64,000 nucleotides of DNA from Smallanthus sonchifolius (GCA_023525975.1 CM042039.1:15158501-15222500), one strand, 5' to 3'; positions 9,177 through 18,304 are shown, counted from the first letter of the stretch. Notes: generated from the sequence alone by a model not told the origin. Numbers and translations: made by a program.

Positions 9177-12100
9177 GGTCAATCAAGAAGAACCGGAGAC
9201 AACATCTGGCATGTAGATAGTGGATGTTCAAGGCACATGACTGGTCAATTCAATCTGCTGCAAGATTATCATCAAGAGGATGGAGATTATGTAGCTTTTG
9301 CTGGAAATCCAAGAGGAGGAAAGATTGAAGGTCAAGGAACTGTGTCGAATGGTGTAAATAGTTTGGAAAATGTCAACTTCGTTCCACAGCTAAAGTACAA
9401 TCTGATGAGCGTCTCTCAGATCTGTGATAAAGACTTTAGCGCCTTGTTCAACTCAAAAGAATGTCTGATTTTGAAGCCTGGTGTAGTAATTCCAGAAGAA
9501 CTCATTCTTATGCGAGCTCCTCGAAGATACAACACTTACAGTCTGGATATGAACAATCCATCAGGAATCGAATCCTGTTTTCTTTCCAAAGCTTCAGAAG
9601 ATGAATCTTTTCTCTGGCACAAGAGATTAGGACACGTTAATTTCAAGACAATGAATCGCCTTGTTCGAGGAAACCTTGTCACCGGTTTGCCTCTGAAAGA
9701 CTTCTCACCAGTAGAACATTGTCTCTCCTGCTCCAAAGGCAAACAGCACAAATCATCTCACAAACCCAAAACCACAAATTCCATTGACTCTCCCCTTCAA
9801 TTGCTTCACATGGATCTTTTCGGTCCTGTCAGTGTCATGAGTCATGGAAGGAAATCATACTGTTTGGTGGTAACCGATGACTTCTCACGATTTACTTGGG
9901 TATTCTTCCTGGCAAAGAAAGAAGAGACACCAGAGATTCTGAAGATTCACTTGCTTCAAATCGAGAATTTGTTCAATCTAAATGTGAAGATTATCCGCAG
10001 CGATCATGGAACAGAATTCAAGAATGTCACTCTCGATTTTTTTTGTGAAAGTAAGGGTATTGCTCGGCAATTCAGTGCACCACGTACTCCTCAACAAAAT
10101 GGTGTAGCTGAAAGAAGAAACCGCACGTTGATTGAAGCTGCAAGAACTATGATCGTCGATTCTAAACTTCCTGTCACGTTCTGGGCCGAAGCAGTCAATA
10201 CCGCATGTTTCGTACAAAATAGAGTTCTCATAACCAAAAGCTGTAACAAGACTCCTTATGAAATCATGTACAAGCGCAAGCCTGTTATTGACTTCTTCAG
10301 GAAATTTGGATGTGTTTGCACAATGCTGAATACTTCTGATCAGCTGAACAAGTTTGAAGCCAAAGCAGATGAATGTTATTTTGTGGGATATTCGTCTAAC
10401 CAAAGAGCTTTTCGTGTTTACAACAAGAGACGAAGGATTGTGCTGGAGTCCATTGATGTCAATTGGCATGAAAGCAATCATACGGACGCTGGGGACGGTC
10501 CTGATTGGCTTTTTGATGTCGACTCATTGTTTAAATCTTTTAATCTTCCTGATGTTACTAATATATCTGTTTCAGCTAATCCTCTTTTGCCTGTAAATTT
10601 CTTAGGTACTGCTTCTGCTTCTGCTTCAAGCTCCTCTTCATCATCCACTCCAGATTCTTCAGATTCTGTAGCAACAAATGAAATTGTTGAGGAAGAAACT
10701 CCTCCAATAGTGGATGTTGCTCCACAATCTTCTGTTGACAGCTCAAGTAATGAAGAAGCCGTTATTCCTGATCACAACTTTACCAATCTGGATGAACTTG
10801 TAGAAGAAGATGAGATTCCACAGTTGAGAGTTCACAAGAATCATCCCACAGAAAATATCATTGGTCCACTCAATGTGGGAGTACAAACAAGAAGTGCCAT
10901 AGAAGCAATAAATGATGGTCTTTTCACCTGTTTCATATCTCAAATCGAACCCAAAAATATTAAAGCTGCTTTGCTCGAGAACAGTTGGGTGGAGGCCATG
11001 CAAGAAGAACTGCAGCAGTTCAGCAAGTTACATGTGTGGAATCTTGTAGATCTTCCGAAGAACAAAGTCCCAATCGGCACTCGTTGGGTATTTCGTAACA
11101 AGAAGGATGAAGGTGGAATTGTAATTCGTAACAAAGCCCGCTTGGTGGTTCAGGGGTTTTATCAAGAAGAGGGAATTGATTTTGAGGATGTCTTTGCACC
11201 AGTGGCTCGCTTGGAAGCCATAAGAATGTTTCTCGCCTACGCAGCCTACATGGACTTCACGGTTCATCAAATGGATGTGAAAAGTGCATTTCTGTATGGA
11301 AAGGTTCAAGAAGAAGTTTATGTCAAGCAGCCACCGGGTTTCATTGATCCAAGCTATCCTGATAAAGTTTACAAACTTGACAAGGCACTGTACGGTCTTC
11401 ATCAAGCACCTCGTGCGTGGTATGAAACGTTATCTACGCATCTGCTGGATAATGGTTTCACACGAGGGGCAATTGACCAAACTTTGTTCAAGCGTAAGGA
11501 TGGTGCGGACACTATTATGGTGCAGATCTACGTGGATGATATCATTTTCGGATCCACCAATCCTCGGTTATGCAAGGAGTTTGAGGAAGTGATGCGATCT
11601 AAGTTTGAGATGAGCTCCATGGGAGAAATGAAGTTCTTTCTCGGTTTACAAGTAGATCAGTCTGAGTCAGGAATCCTTATCCATCAAGAAAAGTATGTTA
11701 AAGAAATCCTGACCAAGTTCAAAATGACTGAATCTCATCCTTACAAGACTCCCGTGGAAGTTCGTCATTGTCTATCTCCTGATTTGGATGGTGAAAGCGT
11801 GGATCAGCACCTCTATCGCTCAATGATAGGATCTCTTCTGTATCTCACTGCCAGCAGACCAGACATCATGTTTGCAGTGTGCTTGTGTGCACGCTTTCAG
11901 GCTAATCCTAAACTCTCTCATTTGATTGCTGTTAAACGTATTTTAAGATACTTAAAGCACAAGCCAAAACTTGGGCTTTGGTATCCTAAAACTAATTTGT
12001 TTGACCTTGTTGCCTATTCAGATTCAGACTACGGGGGATGCAACTTAGACCGAAAATCCACTTCTGGGGGTTGTCAGTTCCTTGGCAATCGTCTCATTTC

Positions 12101-12473
12101 CTGGCAATGTAAGAAACAAACCACCGTTTCTCAATCCACAGCCGAAGCTGAATACATTGCTGCAGCCCTCTGTTGTTCTCAAGTGAGATGGATCCACCAC
12201 CAGATGCTTGATTACGGGATCACTTTTCATGAAACCCCCATCTTGTGTGACAACACCGCCGTTCCTCACATCACCAAAAATCCCGTTCAGCACTCTAAAA
12301 CCAAGCACATTGAGATCAAACACCATTTCATTCGCGATTGTGTCGAAAAGAAACATATCAAGATCGTTGAAGTGAAAACCGACAAGCAGACCGCTGACAT
12401 CTTCACTAAGGCCTTCGATTCTGCCAGATTTGAGAAACTGGTGGAGATGCTCGGCATGATAAACTTTCAATAA
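9177..12473 (+). CDS. pol: Copia Pol: protease, integrase, reverse transcriptase, RNase H
   Basis: This frame is open from 9177 after TAG 9174-9176. The protease motif DSG (9216-9224, in WHVDSGCSRHMTG) lies before the first ATG at 9237, so that ATG is not the natural start. Numbered from that ATG, a GAG-pre-integrase zinc-binding segment (WHKRLGHVNF ... CLSCSKGK) is followed by the integrase core with D193, D256 and E292 (D-35-E spacing). The Ty1-type reverse transcriptase (WVEAMQEEL onward) has the catalytic YVDD at 765-768. RNase H begins near SDSDYGG (D929) and contains the STAEAEYIA block. Every catalytic residue is present and no internal stop is seen. The order INT before RT defines Copia. 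Expression from gag needs an unexplained bypass of 46 nt. Confidence 0.93.
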   Translation, partial: GQSRRTGDNIWHVDSGCSRHMTGQFNLLQDYHQEDGDYVAFAGNPRGGKIEGQGTVSNGVNSLENVNFVPQLKYNLMSVSQICDKDFSALFNSKECLILKPGVVIPEELILMRAPRRYNTYSLDMNNPSGIESCFLSKASEDESFLWHKRLGHVNFKTMNRLVRGNLVTGLPLKDFSPVEHCLSCSKGKQHKSSHKPKTTNSIDSPLQLLHMDLFGPVSVMSHGRKSYCLVVTDDFSRFTWVFFLAKKEETPEILKIHLLQIENLFNLNVKIIRSDHGTEFKNVTLDFFCESKGIARQFSAPRTPQQNGVAERRNRTLIEAARTMIVDSKLPVTFWAEAVNTACFVQNRVLITKSCNKTPYEIMYKRKPVIDFFRKFGCVCTMLNTSDQLNKFEAKADECYFVGYSSNQRAFRVYNKRRRIVLESIDVNWHESNHTDAGDGPDWLFDVDSLFKSFNLPDVTNISVSANPLLPVNFLGTASASASSSSSSSTPDSSDSVATNEIVEEETPPIVDVAPQSSVDSSSNEEAVIPDHNFTNLDELVEEDEIPQLRVHKNHPTENIIGPLNVGVQTRSAIEAINDGLFTCFISQIEPKNIKAALLENSWVEAMQEELQQFSKLHVWNLVDLPKNKVPIGTRWVFRNKKDEGGIVIRNKARLVVQGFYQEEGIDFEDVFAPVARLEAIRMFLAYAAYMDFTVHQMDVKSAFLYGKVQEEVYVKQPPGFIDPSYPDKVYKLDKALYGLHQAPRAWYETLSTHLLDNGFTRGAIDQTLFKRKDGADTIMVQIYVDDIIFGSTNPRLCKEFEEVMRSKFEMSSMGEMKFFLGLQVDQSESGILIHQEKYVKEILTKFKMTESHPYKTPVEVRHCLSPDLDGESVDQHLYRSMIGSLLYLTASRPDIMFAVCLCARFQANPKLSHLIAVKRILRYLKHKPKLGLWYPKTNLFDLVAYSDSDYGGCNLDRKSTSGGCQFLGNRLISWQCKKQTTVSQSTAEAEYIAAALCCSQVRWIHHQMLDYGITFHETPILCDNTAVPHITKNPVQHSKTKHIEIKHHFIRDCVEKKHIKIVEVKTDKQTADIFTKAFDSARFEKLVEMLGMINFQ

Positions 12474-12633
12474 CCCTTGTGCATACTGTTTTTCTGTTTA
12501 AACTTGTTAATCGGGAAGATTTTCAAAAAGATTTTCTGCTTTGTACAGTTATTTTCTTCTTTATTTTTGATAGCATAACTTTTGGGGGAGAATTAGATAG
12601 TTATGTCGGAAAGTAAAAGTTTTGCTTCGTATA

Positions 12634-12636
<3 letters not shown>

Positions 12637-12668
<32 letters not shown>
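12637..12668 (+). repeat. Internal poly(A) tract
   Basis: A run of about 32 A residues lies 165 bp after the pol stop and inside the element, where a genomic retroelement RNA would not normally be polyadenylated. Confidence 0.95.
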
Positions 12669-12671
<3 letters not shown>

Positions 12672-12990
12672 CTTTATTGCTTTTTGTTTGTTTCAGGAAA
12701 ATCGGATCTGACCTTGTGAGAAATGATAGAGTCTGATCACACTTCTTGAACATGGAATGGACCACAAGCGATGGTGCTTACTGAGGTATAGCCGGTAGGC
12801 CCGACATATGGTTATAACTCTCTAGTAGTGTGAAAACCTAATTCTCTACCGTACACGTGTGTTTGAACCCATTCTTGAAACATCTAACCCATTTTAAGCT
12901 AAGAAAACTGATTCAATCAGATACAGGCTTACGTGTTGGATTCTGATTCATGCACCAGGTGACCGTCAAAGTAACGAAAATTACCGCCGA

Positions 12991-13200
12991 TGACCCCGTC
13001 TGTTTTGCTTACGCAAAGATCTCGGGAGTTCATCTTTTTCCCATCCACTTGGATGATTTGACCCCGTCTGTTTTGCTTACGCAAAGACCTCGGGTGTTCA
13101 ACTTTTTCCTATCCGCTTGGATAATTTTACGACTTCTTCTGTTTTGCTTACGCAAAGATCTAGAATGTTCGTACCTTTTTTAATATCCACTTGGATATTT
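12991..13200. repeat. Three tandem ~68-bp repeats, each with two small hairpins
   Basis: The unit start TGTTTTGCTTACGCAAAG recurs at 13001, 13069 and 13140 (spacings 68 and 71). Each unit has TTTGC-TTAC-GCAAA and ATCCACTTGGAT-type inverted repeats. Spacing and sequence drift slightly from copy to copy. Confidence 0.9.
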
Positions 13201-13983
13201 TTCATTTTACACCCATCTTACATCCTGTTGGATTTTATTTTACTTTTGGCGGTGAATTCAACTTACCAAGATGGTACCCTGGTTAACCTGCAAGAAATGA
13301 TAAGATGAATGTGGGTATGTCTTGAGGATTGATAGGCTTTCAAAACCATTTTATTTCAATATGTGGGGTACACCGTGTTTCGTGCATTAAATGGTACCTT
13401 TTAATCACATGAAATTTTTGTATAAACAAATGCTCGGGTTTATCTTGCACACATATCGGCTATCTTCAGGGATTCACAGTAGCTGAGTGCAAAAATGAAG
13501 TGTTTCAAGAGTTTGACCAGACATGATCTCACGTTGGATCTTTTCCAAGGATAAGTGTTTATATCTTATTTTGGTTATTAAAAATATCTTTATCTTCCTT
13601 ATTAACTTGTTTAAATTGTACATAGTTTTTGAGTTTATGTCTTTTGCCTTTGACCCAGTTTGACCTACCTATCGAAACTATGATCATACTTGAAAGGTTT
13701 GCCCCTAAAACATTTGCTCGAAACTTCCAAGTCCCTCGAAACTACCCTGTCCACTCGAAACTTCCTCGCTCACTCGAAACTAGTAGTTTCGAGAGGGCCA
13801 TTTCAGTCTTTTCACAAACTCAAATTAAATGTCTTCATAATCCATATTCATGCGGCGTGTCTTCATCACTCACCCGAAACTCTCTCACACCTTTGCTTTC
13901 ACACACAAATTCTCTCAAACCCTCGGTCTAAGCTTGCGATTTCAGTGTTTCTCATCTGAATCCCTCGTCGTCTTCTTCATCAG

Positions 13984-14656
13984 GTAATGGTTTGTGGGTT
14001 TTTGAAAGTGATTTATGTGAATGAACAGGCCCTTGGGTTTGATTTCACAAGCGTTTACGACTAGTTCTTCATAATCTAGGTCGTCTGGTGTTCATTTCAT
14101 GTTTTTGAGATCGCCTTTGTTAATATCTCACTCTTTATGTGTTTAATTTTGCAGATTTAGGTTGATTCATCGGTAAGAAGGAGTTTCGACACTCTCAGGC
14201 CTTTATTAACCTTTTTCTTTGTTTTATTTTGCATTTGTTTCTTATTTCTAAGTTTGAGTCTGCATATAAGTTTCGTTTGTTTTCTGTGCTTTTTGAGTCT
14301 GTTGATATTTTCAAGGGTTTGCCATCGAAACTAGGTAGTTTCAAGTAAAAGAGGGATTTTAAGAATTTGAAAGGTTTTTAGGTTTTGAACTGTTTTCACT
14401 CGAAACTCTGTAGTTTCGATACCCCCTGATGCTCGAAACTCTGTAGTTTCGATACCCTTGGTGCTCGAAACTAGTACTTTCGATATGGTTTCTTCACTCG
14501 AAACTTAGTTTCGATAGTCCCTTTTTCTGATATTTTCTAAGTGTTGGAAATAAGTAGTTTCGTTCGAAACTTATAGTTTCGATAGTGTCTTTCTCAGAAT
14601 TTTTCTAAGTATTGAGACTTATGTAAGAAATTTCCTTTGTGATTTTCTTGTGCAGA
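13984..14656 (+). promoter_or_regulatory. Putative leader introns upstream of ORF3
   Basis: Candidate intron 1 runs from CAG|GTAATGG (13984) to a T-rich acceptor AATTTTGCAG (about 14156). A short exon would follow, then candidate intron 2 from TCG|GTAAGA (about 14174) to TTCTTGTGCAG, immediately before ATATGG. The donor and acceptor quality is good by plant standards, and the last acceptor sits 2 bases from the ORF3 ATG. Known plant elements with env-position genes can express them from spliced RNA. Use of these particular sites is inference. Confidence 0.5.
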
Positions 14657-14657
14657 T

Positions 14658-17549
14658 ATGGATCTTTTATTTGCCAAGAAGCACAATATCTGTGCTTACT
14701 TGAATGCCACTGACCCCAAGAATGCAGAGTTCACACCAGTTCTCAATTTCCTAGCCAATTCTAATATTAGCTTTGCCATAAACAACAATCTGCCAGTCTT
14801 CGAGACCACTATAAGACAGTTCTGGGCTACTGCTACAAGTGTCTCCGTTAACAATACAAGACACATTAGAGCCACTGTTCACAACCAAGAAGTGTTATTT
14901 TCTGAGGCTACTATCAGAGAGGTGCTACAATTTAATGATAACCCTGAAGCCCCAATTGAATTTCCAAGTTTTTACATTCGAGAATGTTTCAGAAGAATGG
15001 GTCACCCAAATAAATTCATAGGAGGGCAAGTCATCAAGAATGCTCTTCCTCCACTCTGGAGATACATCGTGCATATTTTTATTCATTGCATCTCTATTAG
15101 AAAAGGAGGATTTGACTCAGCAAATGCTTTGATAGCTTCGGCCATTCTTGGCTTAGTCAAGGGAAGGGAGTACAACTTCTCTGGTCTAGTGTTCGGACAA
15201 CTGATTGAGAACCTAACTGGGAGAGTCAAAGACAAATTTCTTGCATATCCAAGGTTCTTACAGATGGTCATCAATCATCTCCACCCAGATCTTCAACAAG
15301 ATGGTCCTCTCCTGATTCTTGATCATATGAATGCAAAGACTCTGAGCTACATGAAAAGCTCCAGTTCAAGAACAAACCGAATCATTGCCAATGTTCCTTT
15401 ATTTGGACACATTCTGGGAGAAGAAGAAGAAGCCATACCTGATGTTGATCCAGAACTACCTGTCGAATCTTCATCATCATCAGCAGAAGAAGAAGAACCT
15501 CATAATGAGCAAGAAAACCAAGAGGCTGAAAATCAAAATGTTGAAGTAGAAATTCAGGAGAATGTACAACAGGAAATGGGACTAAATGAAGAAGATCTTA
15601 TCTTTGAAGCTCCTATGATAGATCAAGTGTTGGAGAATTCTGAACCAATTATTCAGGAAGAACATGTTGAGGCAGAAGCTGATTCAGAAGACACCTTGGA
15701 TGAAGGCATTTATGGCACCAAGTATGACGTCTCAGATTATGAAACTGAAACTGAAGATCACACTGAACCTCCAGCATCATCTTCTAAGAGACAAGCTGAG
15801 TCTGAATCTGACTATGAGCTAGAAGAACCACTGGCTAAGAAGATTAAGACTGGACTGGAGCCTTTAAGCACCTCCTCAGAGTCCTTAGATGACATTCCTG
15901 AAAACCTAACTCCTATTCATTCACCCATTCATGCTGCTACCACCCCTCAACCAACTCCACAACCATCTCCACAACAATCACCCATCCATACTTCTCCCAC
16001 ATCACCATCTCATAATTCAACCTCCCCTGTTCCCAGAGTTAAAACATTAAGCCTTGAACTAAAAAGGATGCAGGATCAGCTTCAAAAGAAAGATGAAGAG
16101 ATTGAAGGTCTGAAATCTAACCTGCATGATGTCCAGGAAGAAGTAAAAGACTTAAAGCTGGAAGTTGGGGGTCTACATACACAGATTGACATTCAACAAA
16201 CCCAACTTGAAGAACAACAGAATTTTATCTCAAAACAAAATGAAGACTTCAAGGTTTTAGCTGAAGCAGTGAAACAGCTTAAAGCTTCTATTGATAAGCC
16301 TGTGCAACAACAAGCAACCACTTCAATGGCTCTGGGGGAGATCACATCTGTGGTTGAACCTTTGTCTCCTGCCATCATCACTGATCCAGAGTCTACAATG
16401 ACCATCTTTACCGGGCATGCTGAAAAGACAAAGGAGGCAGTTGAAGTTAAGGTTGAAGGACCAGAACTAGACCTTCCCTCAGCAAGTGAGAGAAGAGATG
16501 CTAGGAAGAAAGGAAAAGGGACGTCAACAGAAATAGAGACTGTTATACTAGATGAAGAAGACATCCCATCTGATGACGAGCTGAATGCCCTCTTGAATGA
16601 AATTGAAATCTTTGGGTATAACGATCTTTACCCAGAAATTCTGACTACAGAGGAAAAGGAGACTGAAAGAACAAGATACTTCACCGAAGAAGGAGAAGAA
16701 ATTCAAACCTTGTCTGATGAAGAAAAAGATGAAGAAGAGGTTCTGGTTAATCTCATCAAGAAAGTCACTCCTGAACCAACCACTACAGCCTCTGAGTCTA
16801 TTCCAGCACAAGATCCACCGTCTGTTGCACCTGAACCTCCAACTTCAAGAAAATCTTGGTTCAGAAAAATCATTCAGGAAGAGTCTCCTAAAACATATGA
16901 ATGGATAGCTGAGCATCAGGAGCTAAAGAGGCCCCCAATTGGCTGGAAATATGATGCAGAAAGGAAGCTCTTTATCATTAGAAGATATAGAGGGGGAGTT
17001 CAGCACTTCAAAAATATGACTGACTTCCAGACACTTCCTTTCTATGACCTCAGGGATTTAGCCAAGCTTCCACTTCAAAACCCTGGGAAGGTTATGATGG
17101 CTTATGACTTCGAGAAGTTTCTGCACTCTCAAGTCAATAATGATTTCAAAGGGATGAAGCCAAGGAAAACTCAGAAGAAGATCTCAAAGACAAGGTTTCA
17201 CCCTAAAACCAATAAGCCTTATGTGTTCTTGAGATACAAGCCTGCCCAAACCCACAAGACTATCACCATTCCAAAATCTGTACCTGTCCAGCTACAAACT
17301 TTCAGAAAGTGGTTCTATAACCCAGTCATTGGCAGTGCAGTGATCGAGTGTAAGGGCAAGGAAGACATCATCATCTTTGAGCCCATGGAGCTGCTGAAAT
17401 TTCAACCTGAAGATCTGGAGGTGCTATTCCAGAATCACATTCAGGCATATAGTGATGAAGATGAAGCTGATGCCAAAGCCTATCAAAGGGTTGTGTCTCT
17501 ACATGTAAAACCTTTCATCCCTAGGACAACTGAAGGACCAGCTGCTTGA
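14658..17549 (+). CDS. SIRE ORF3 (env-position) coiled-coil protein, 963 aa
   Basis: This long intact frame sits between pol and the 3' LTR, the position of the 'env-like' gene of SIRE elements. Residues 1-230 form a compact, probably globular region (FLANSNISFAINNNLPVF, then TIRQFWATATSV) of a type seen in retroelement ORFs of daisy-family genomes. Residues ~255-370 are very acidic. Residues ~420-455 are Pro/Ser/Thr-rich. Residues ~465-550 show heptad-like coiled coil (LELKRMQDQLQKKDEEIEGL onward). The C-terminal third is basic and aromatic, with FRKWFYNPVIGS. I see no signal peptide, hydrophobic fusion peptide or membrane anchor, so the label 'envelope' is not supported by this copy. ATG at 14658 is the first start and follows a strong splice-acceptor-like site. 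Function is unknown. Confidence 0.85.
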   Translation: MDLLFAKKHNICAYLNATDPKNAEFTPVLNFLANSNISFAINNNLPVFETTIRQFWATATSVSVNNTRHIRATVHNQEVLFSEATIREVLQFNDNPEAPIEFPSFYIRECFRRMGHPNKFIGGQVIKNALPPLWRYIVHIFIHCISIRKGGFDSANALIASAILGLVKGREYNFSGLVFGQLIENLTGRVKDKFLAYPRFLQMVINHLHPDLQQDGPLLILDHMNAKTLSYMKSSSSRTNRIIANVPLFGHILGEEEEAIPDVDPELPVESSSSSAEEEEPHNEQENQEAENQNVEVEIQENVQQEMGLNEEDLIFEAPMIDQVLENSEPIIQEEHVEAEADSEDTLDEGIYGTKYDVSDYETETEDHTEPPASSSKRQAESESDYELEEPLAKKIKTGLEPLSTSSESLDDIPENLTPIHSPIHAATTPQPTPQPSPQQSPIHTSPTSPSHNSTSPVPRVKTLSLELKRMQDQLQKKDEEIEGLKSNLHDVQEEVKDLKLEVGGLHTQIDIQQTQLEEQQNFISKQNEDFKVLAEAVKQLKASIDKPVQQQATTSMALGEITSVVEPLSPAIITDPESTMTIFTGHAEKTKEAVEVKVEGPELDLPSASERRDARKKGKGTSTEIETVILDEEDIPSDDELNALLNEIEIFGYNDLYPEILTTEEKETERTRYFTEEGEEIQTLSDEEKDEEEVLVNLIKKVTPEPTTTASESIPAQDPPSVAPEPPTSRKSWFRKIIQEESPKTYEWIAEHQELKRPPIGWKYDAERKLFIIRRYRGGVQHFKNMTDFQTLPFYDLRDLAKLPLQNPGKVMMAYDFEKFLHSQVNNDFKGMKPRKTQKKISKTRFHPKTNKPYVFLRYKPAQTHKTITIPKSVPVQLQTFRKWFYNPVIGSAVIECKGKEDIIIFEPMELLKFQPEDLEVLFQNHIQAYSDEDEADAKAYQRVVSLHVKPFIPRTTEGPAA

Positions 17550-17578
17550 AGAAGAGCTGAAGACAGTAATGCAACAGC

Positions 17579-18143
17579 TTAGGAGTCATATATTTTGTAT
17601 AAGCTGTTGTCATTTATTGTATGTTTAAACAATTTTAGACTAGTTTACTTTCTGTCATTTCATTATTGTAATTTTAGTTTTTCTGTAATTTACTGTTTGT
17701 TTTACCAAGTCTGGGCCATCGAAACTATAGTTTCGAGTGAGATTTGTTCACTCGAAACTAGTAGTTTCGATCGATAGTAGTTTCGACAGGCACTTTTTAC
17801 ACTTGTAAATGTTCACTCGAAACTAGTAGTTTCGAGGAACATAGTTTCGATACCTGTGAAACTACTATAAATAGCCTAGTTAGAGAATTTCTAGGGTGTG
17901 AGTTGCGGCTGTAACCCTGAATTCTCTCTTTCAGATTTGTTCTTGAATCAATACAATTTGCATTCGTTTAATGCTTGTTCTTACACTTTCACATATTATT
18001 TGCATTGATTCTTAGTGCGTTTGGCTGTCTTCTTCACCAAGTCTGTCTCTAATCCTCTGTTACATCACCATACATACAGATTCCGCCTGCATGTGTGGGT
18101 AATCGATCACTTTCGTGATTTCCGATTGAAATCTGGACCTACA
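17579..18143 (+). repeat. SIRE element 3' LTR
   Basis: From AGTC at 17584 it matches the 5' LTR without a gap (constant offset of 12237). Its first five bases read TTAGG where the 5' LTR has TGTAG, so the canonical TG is missing. It starts only 29 bp after the ORF3 stop. The short interval has GAAGAAGAG but no long polypurine tract touching the LTR. Confidence 0.92.
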
Positions 18144-18264
18144 AAGTGTGAGGAAAGGGGTGGCATAGGCTATTTATAGCCCGATGACCCATCCAACCCG
18201 ACCCGCCATGCCTCGTTCGTTTATTCCGTTATTATAACTGTTGTTTTATTTTTGGGATGTTACA
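18144..18264 (-). repeat. Gypsy-B 3' LTR, second segment
   Basis: It resumes the LTR interrupted at 5341 and matches 24391-24512 (AGGAAAGGGGTGGCATAGGC through GGGATGTTACA). It contains GGCTATTTATAGCC, a TATA box read on the minus strand, and ends at 18264. Confidence 0.93.
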
Positions 18265-18280
18265 AGTCTACCCCCCTTAC
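18265..18280 (-). other. Polypurine tract of Gypsy-B
   Basis: Read on the minus strand, GTAAGGGGGGTAGACT immediately precedes the 3' LTR, the expected place and composition of the plus-strand primer. Confidence 0.8.
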
Positions 18281-18304
18281 AATAGGTTTCGTCCCCGAAA
18301 CCTA

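Larger units (their letters stand above)
12474..14657 (+). other. Pol-ORF3 spacer: poly(A), tandem hairpins, splice-like signals
   Basis: This 2.2-kb non-coding stretch holds, in order: a purine tract TTTTGGGGGAGAA near 12578 that looks like a Copia polypurine tract; a ~32-bp poly(A) run (12637-12668); a pyrimidine tract ending TTTCAG near 12695; three ~68-bp tandem repeats (12991-13200); a cluster of TCGAAACT motifs (13670-13795 and 14325-14585); and two intron-like intervals. The second interval ends TTCTTGTGCAG two bases before the ORF3 ATG. Open frames here (13629-13931 and others) cross the repeats and show no domain. Confidence 0.7.
5342..18143 (+). mobile_element. SIRE-type Ty1/Copia element with a third ORF, 12.8 kb
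   Basis: Two 565-bp LTRs (5342-5906 and 17579-18143) flank gag, pol and a 963-codon third ORF. AAGTG occurs on both sides (5337-5341 and 18144-18148), and the undisrupted site is seen in the other Gypsy-B LTR. The order is LTR, tRNA-iMet primer site, 640-bp leader, gag, pol (PR-INT-RT-RNase H), 2.2-kb spacer, ORF3, LTR. Copia domain order with a large gag and an env-position ORF is the SIRE/Maximus plan. LTR copies appear identical over 560 bp, so the insertion is recent. Oddities: no recognisable polypurine tract before the right LTR, altered first bases of that LTR, and a gag-pol junction with a stop and a frame change. Confidence 0.93.

Noticed and set aside
14658..17549. Calling ORF3 a true retroviral-type envelope, or a host longin/synaptobrevin protein
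   Set aside because: No signal peptide, transmembrane segment or fusion peptide is visible. The longin-type label known from automatic annotation is not supported by any motif I can see.
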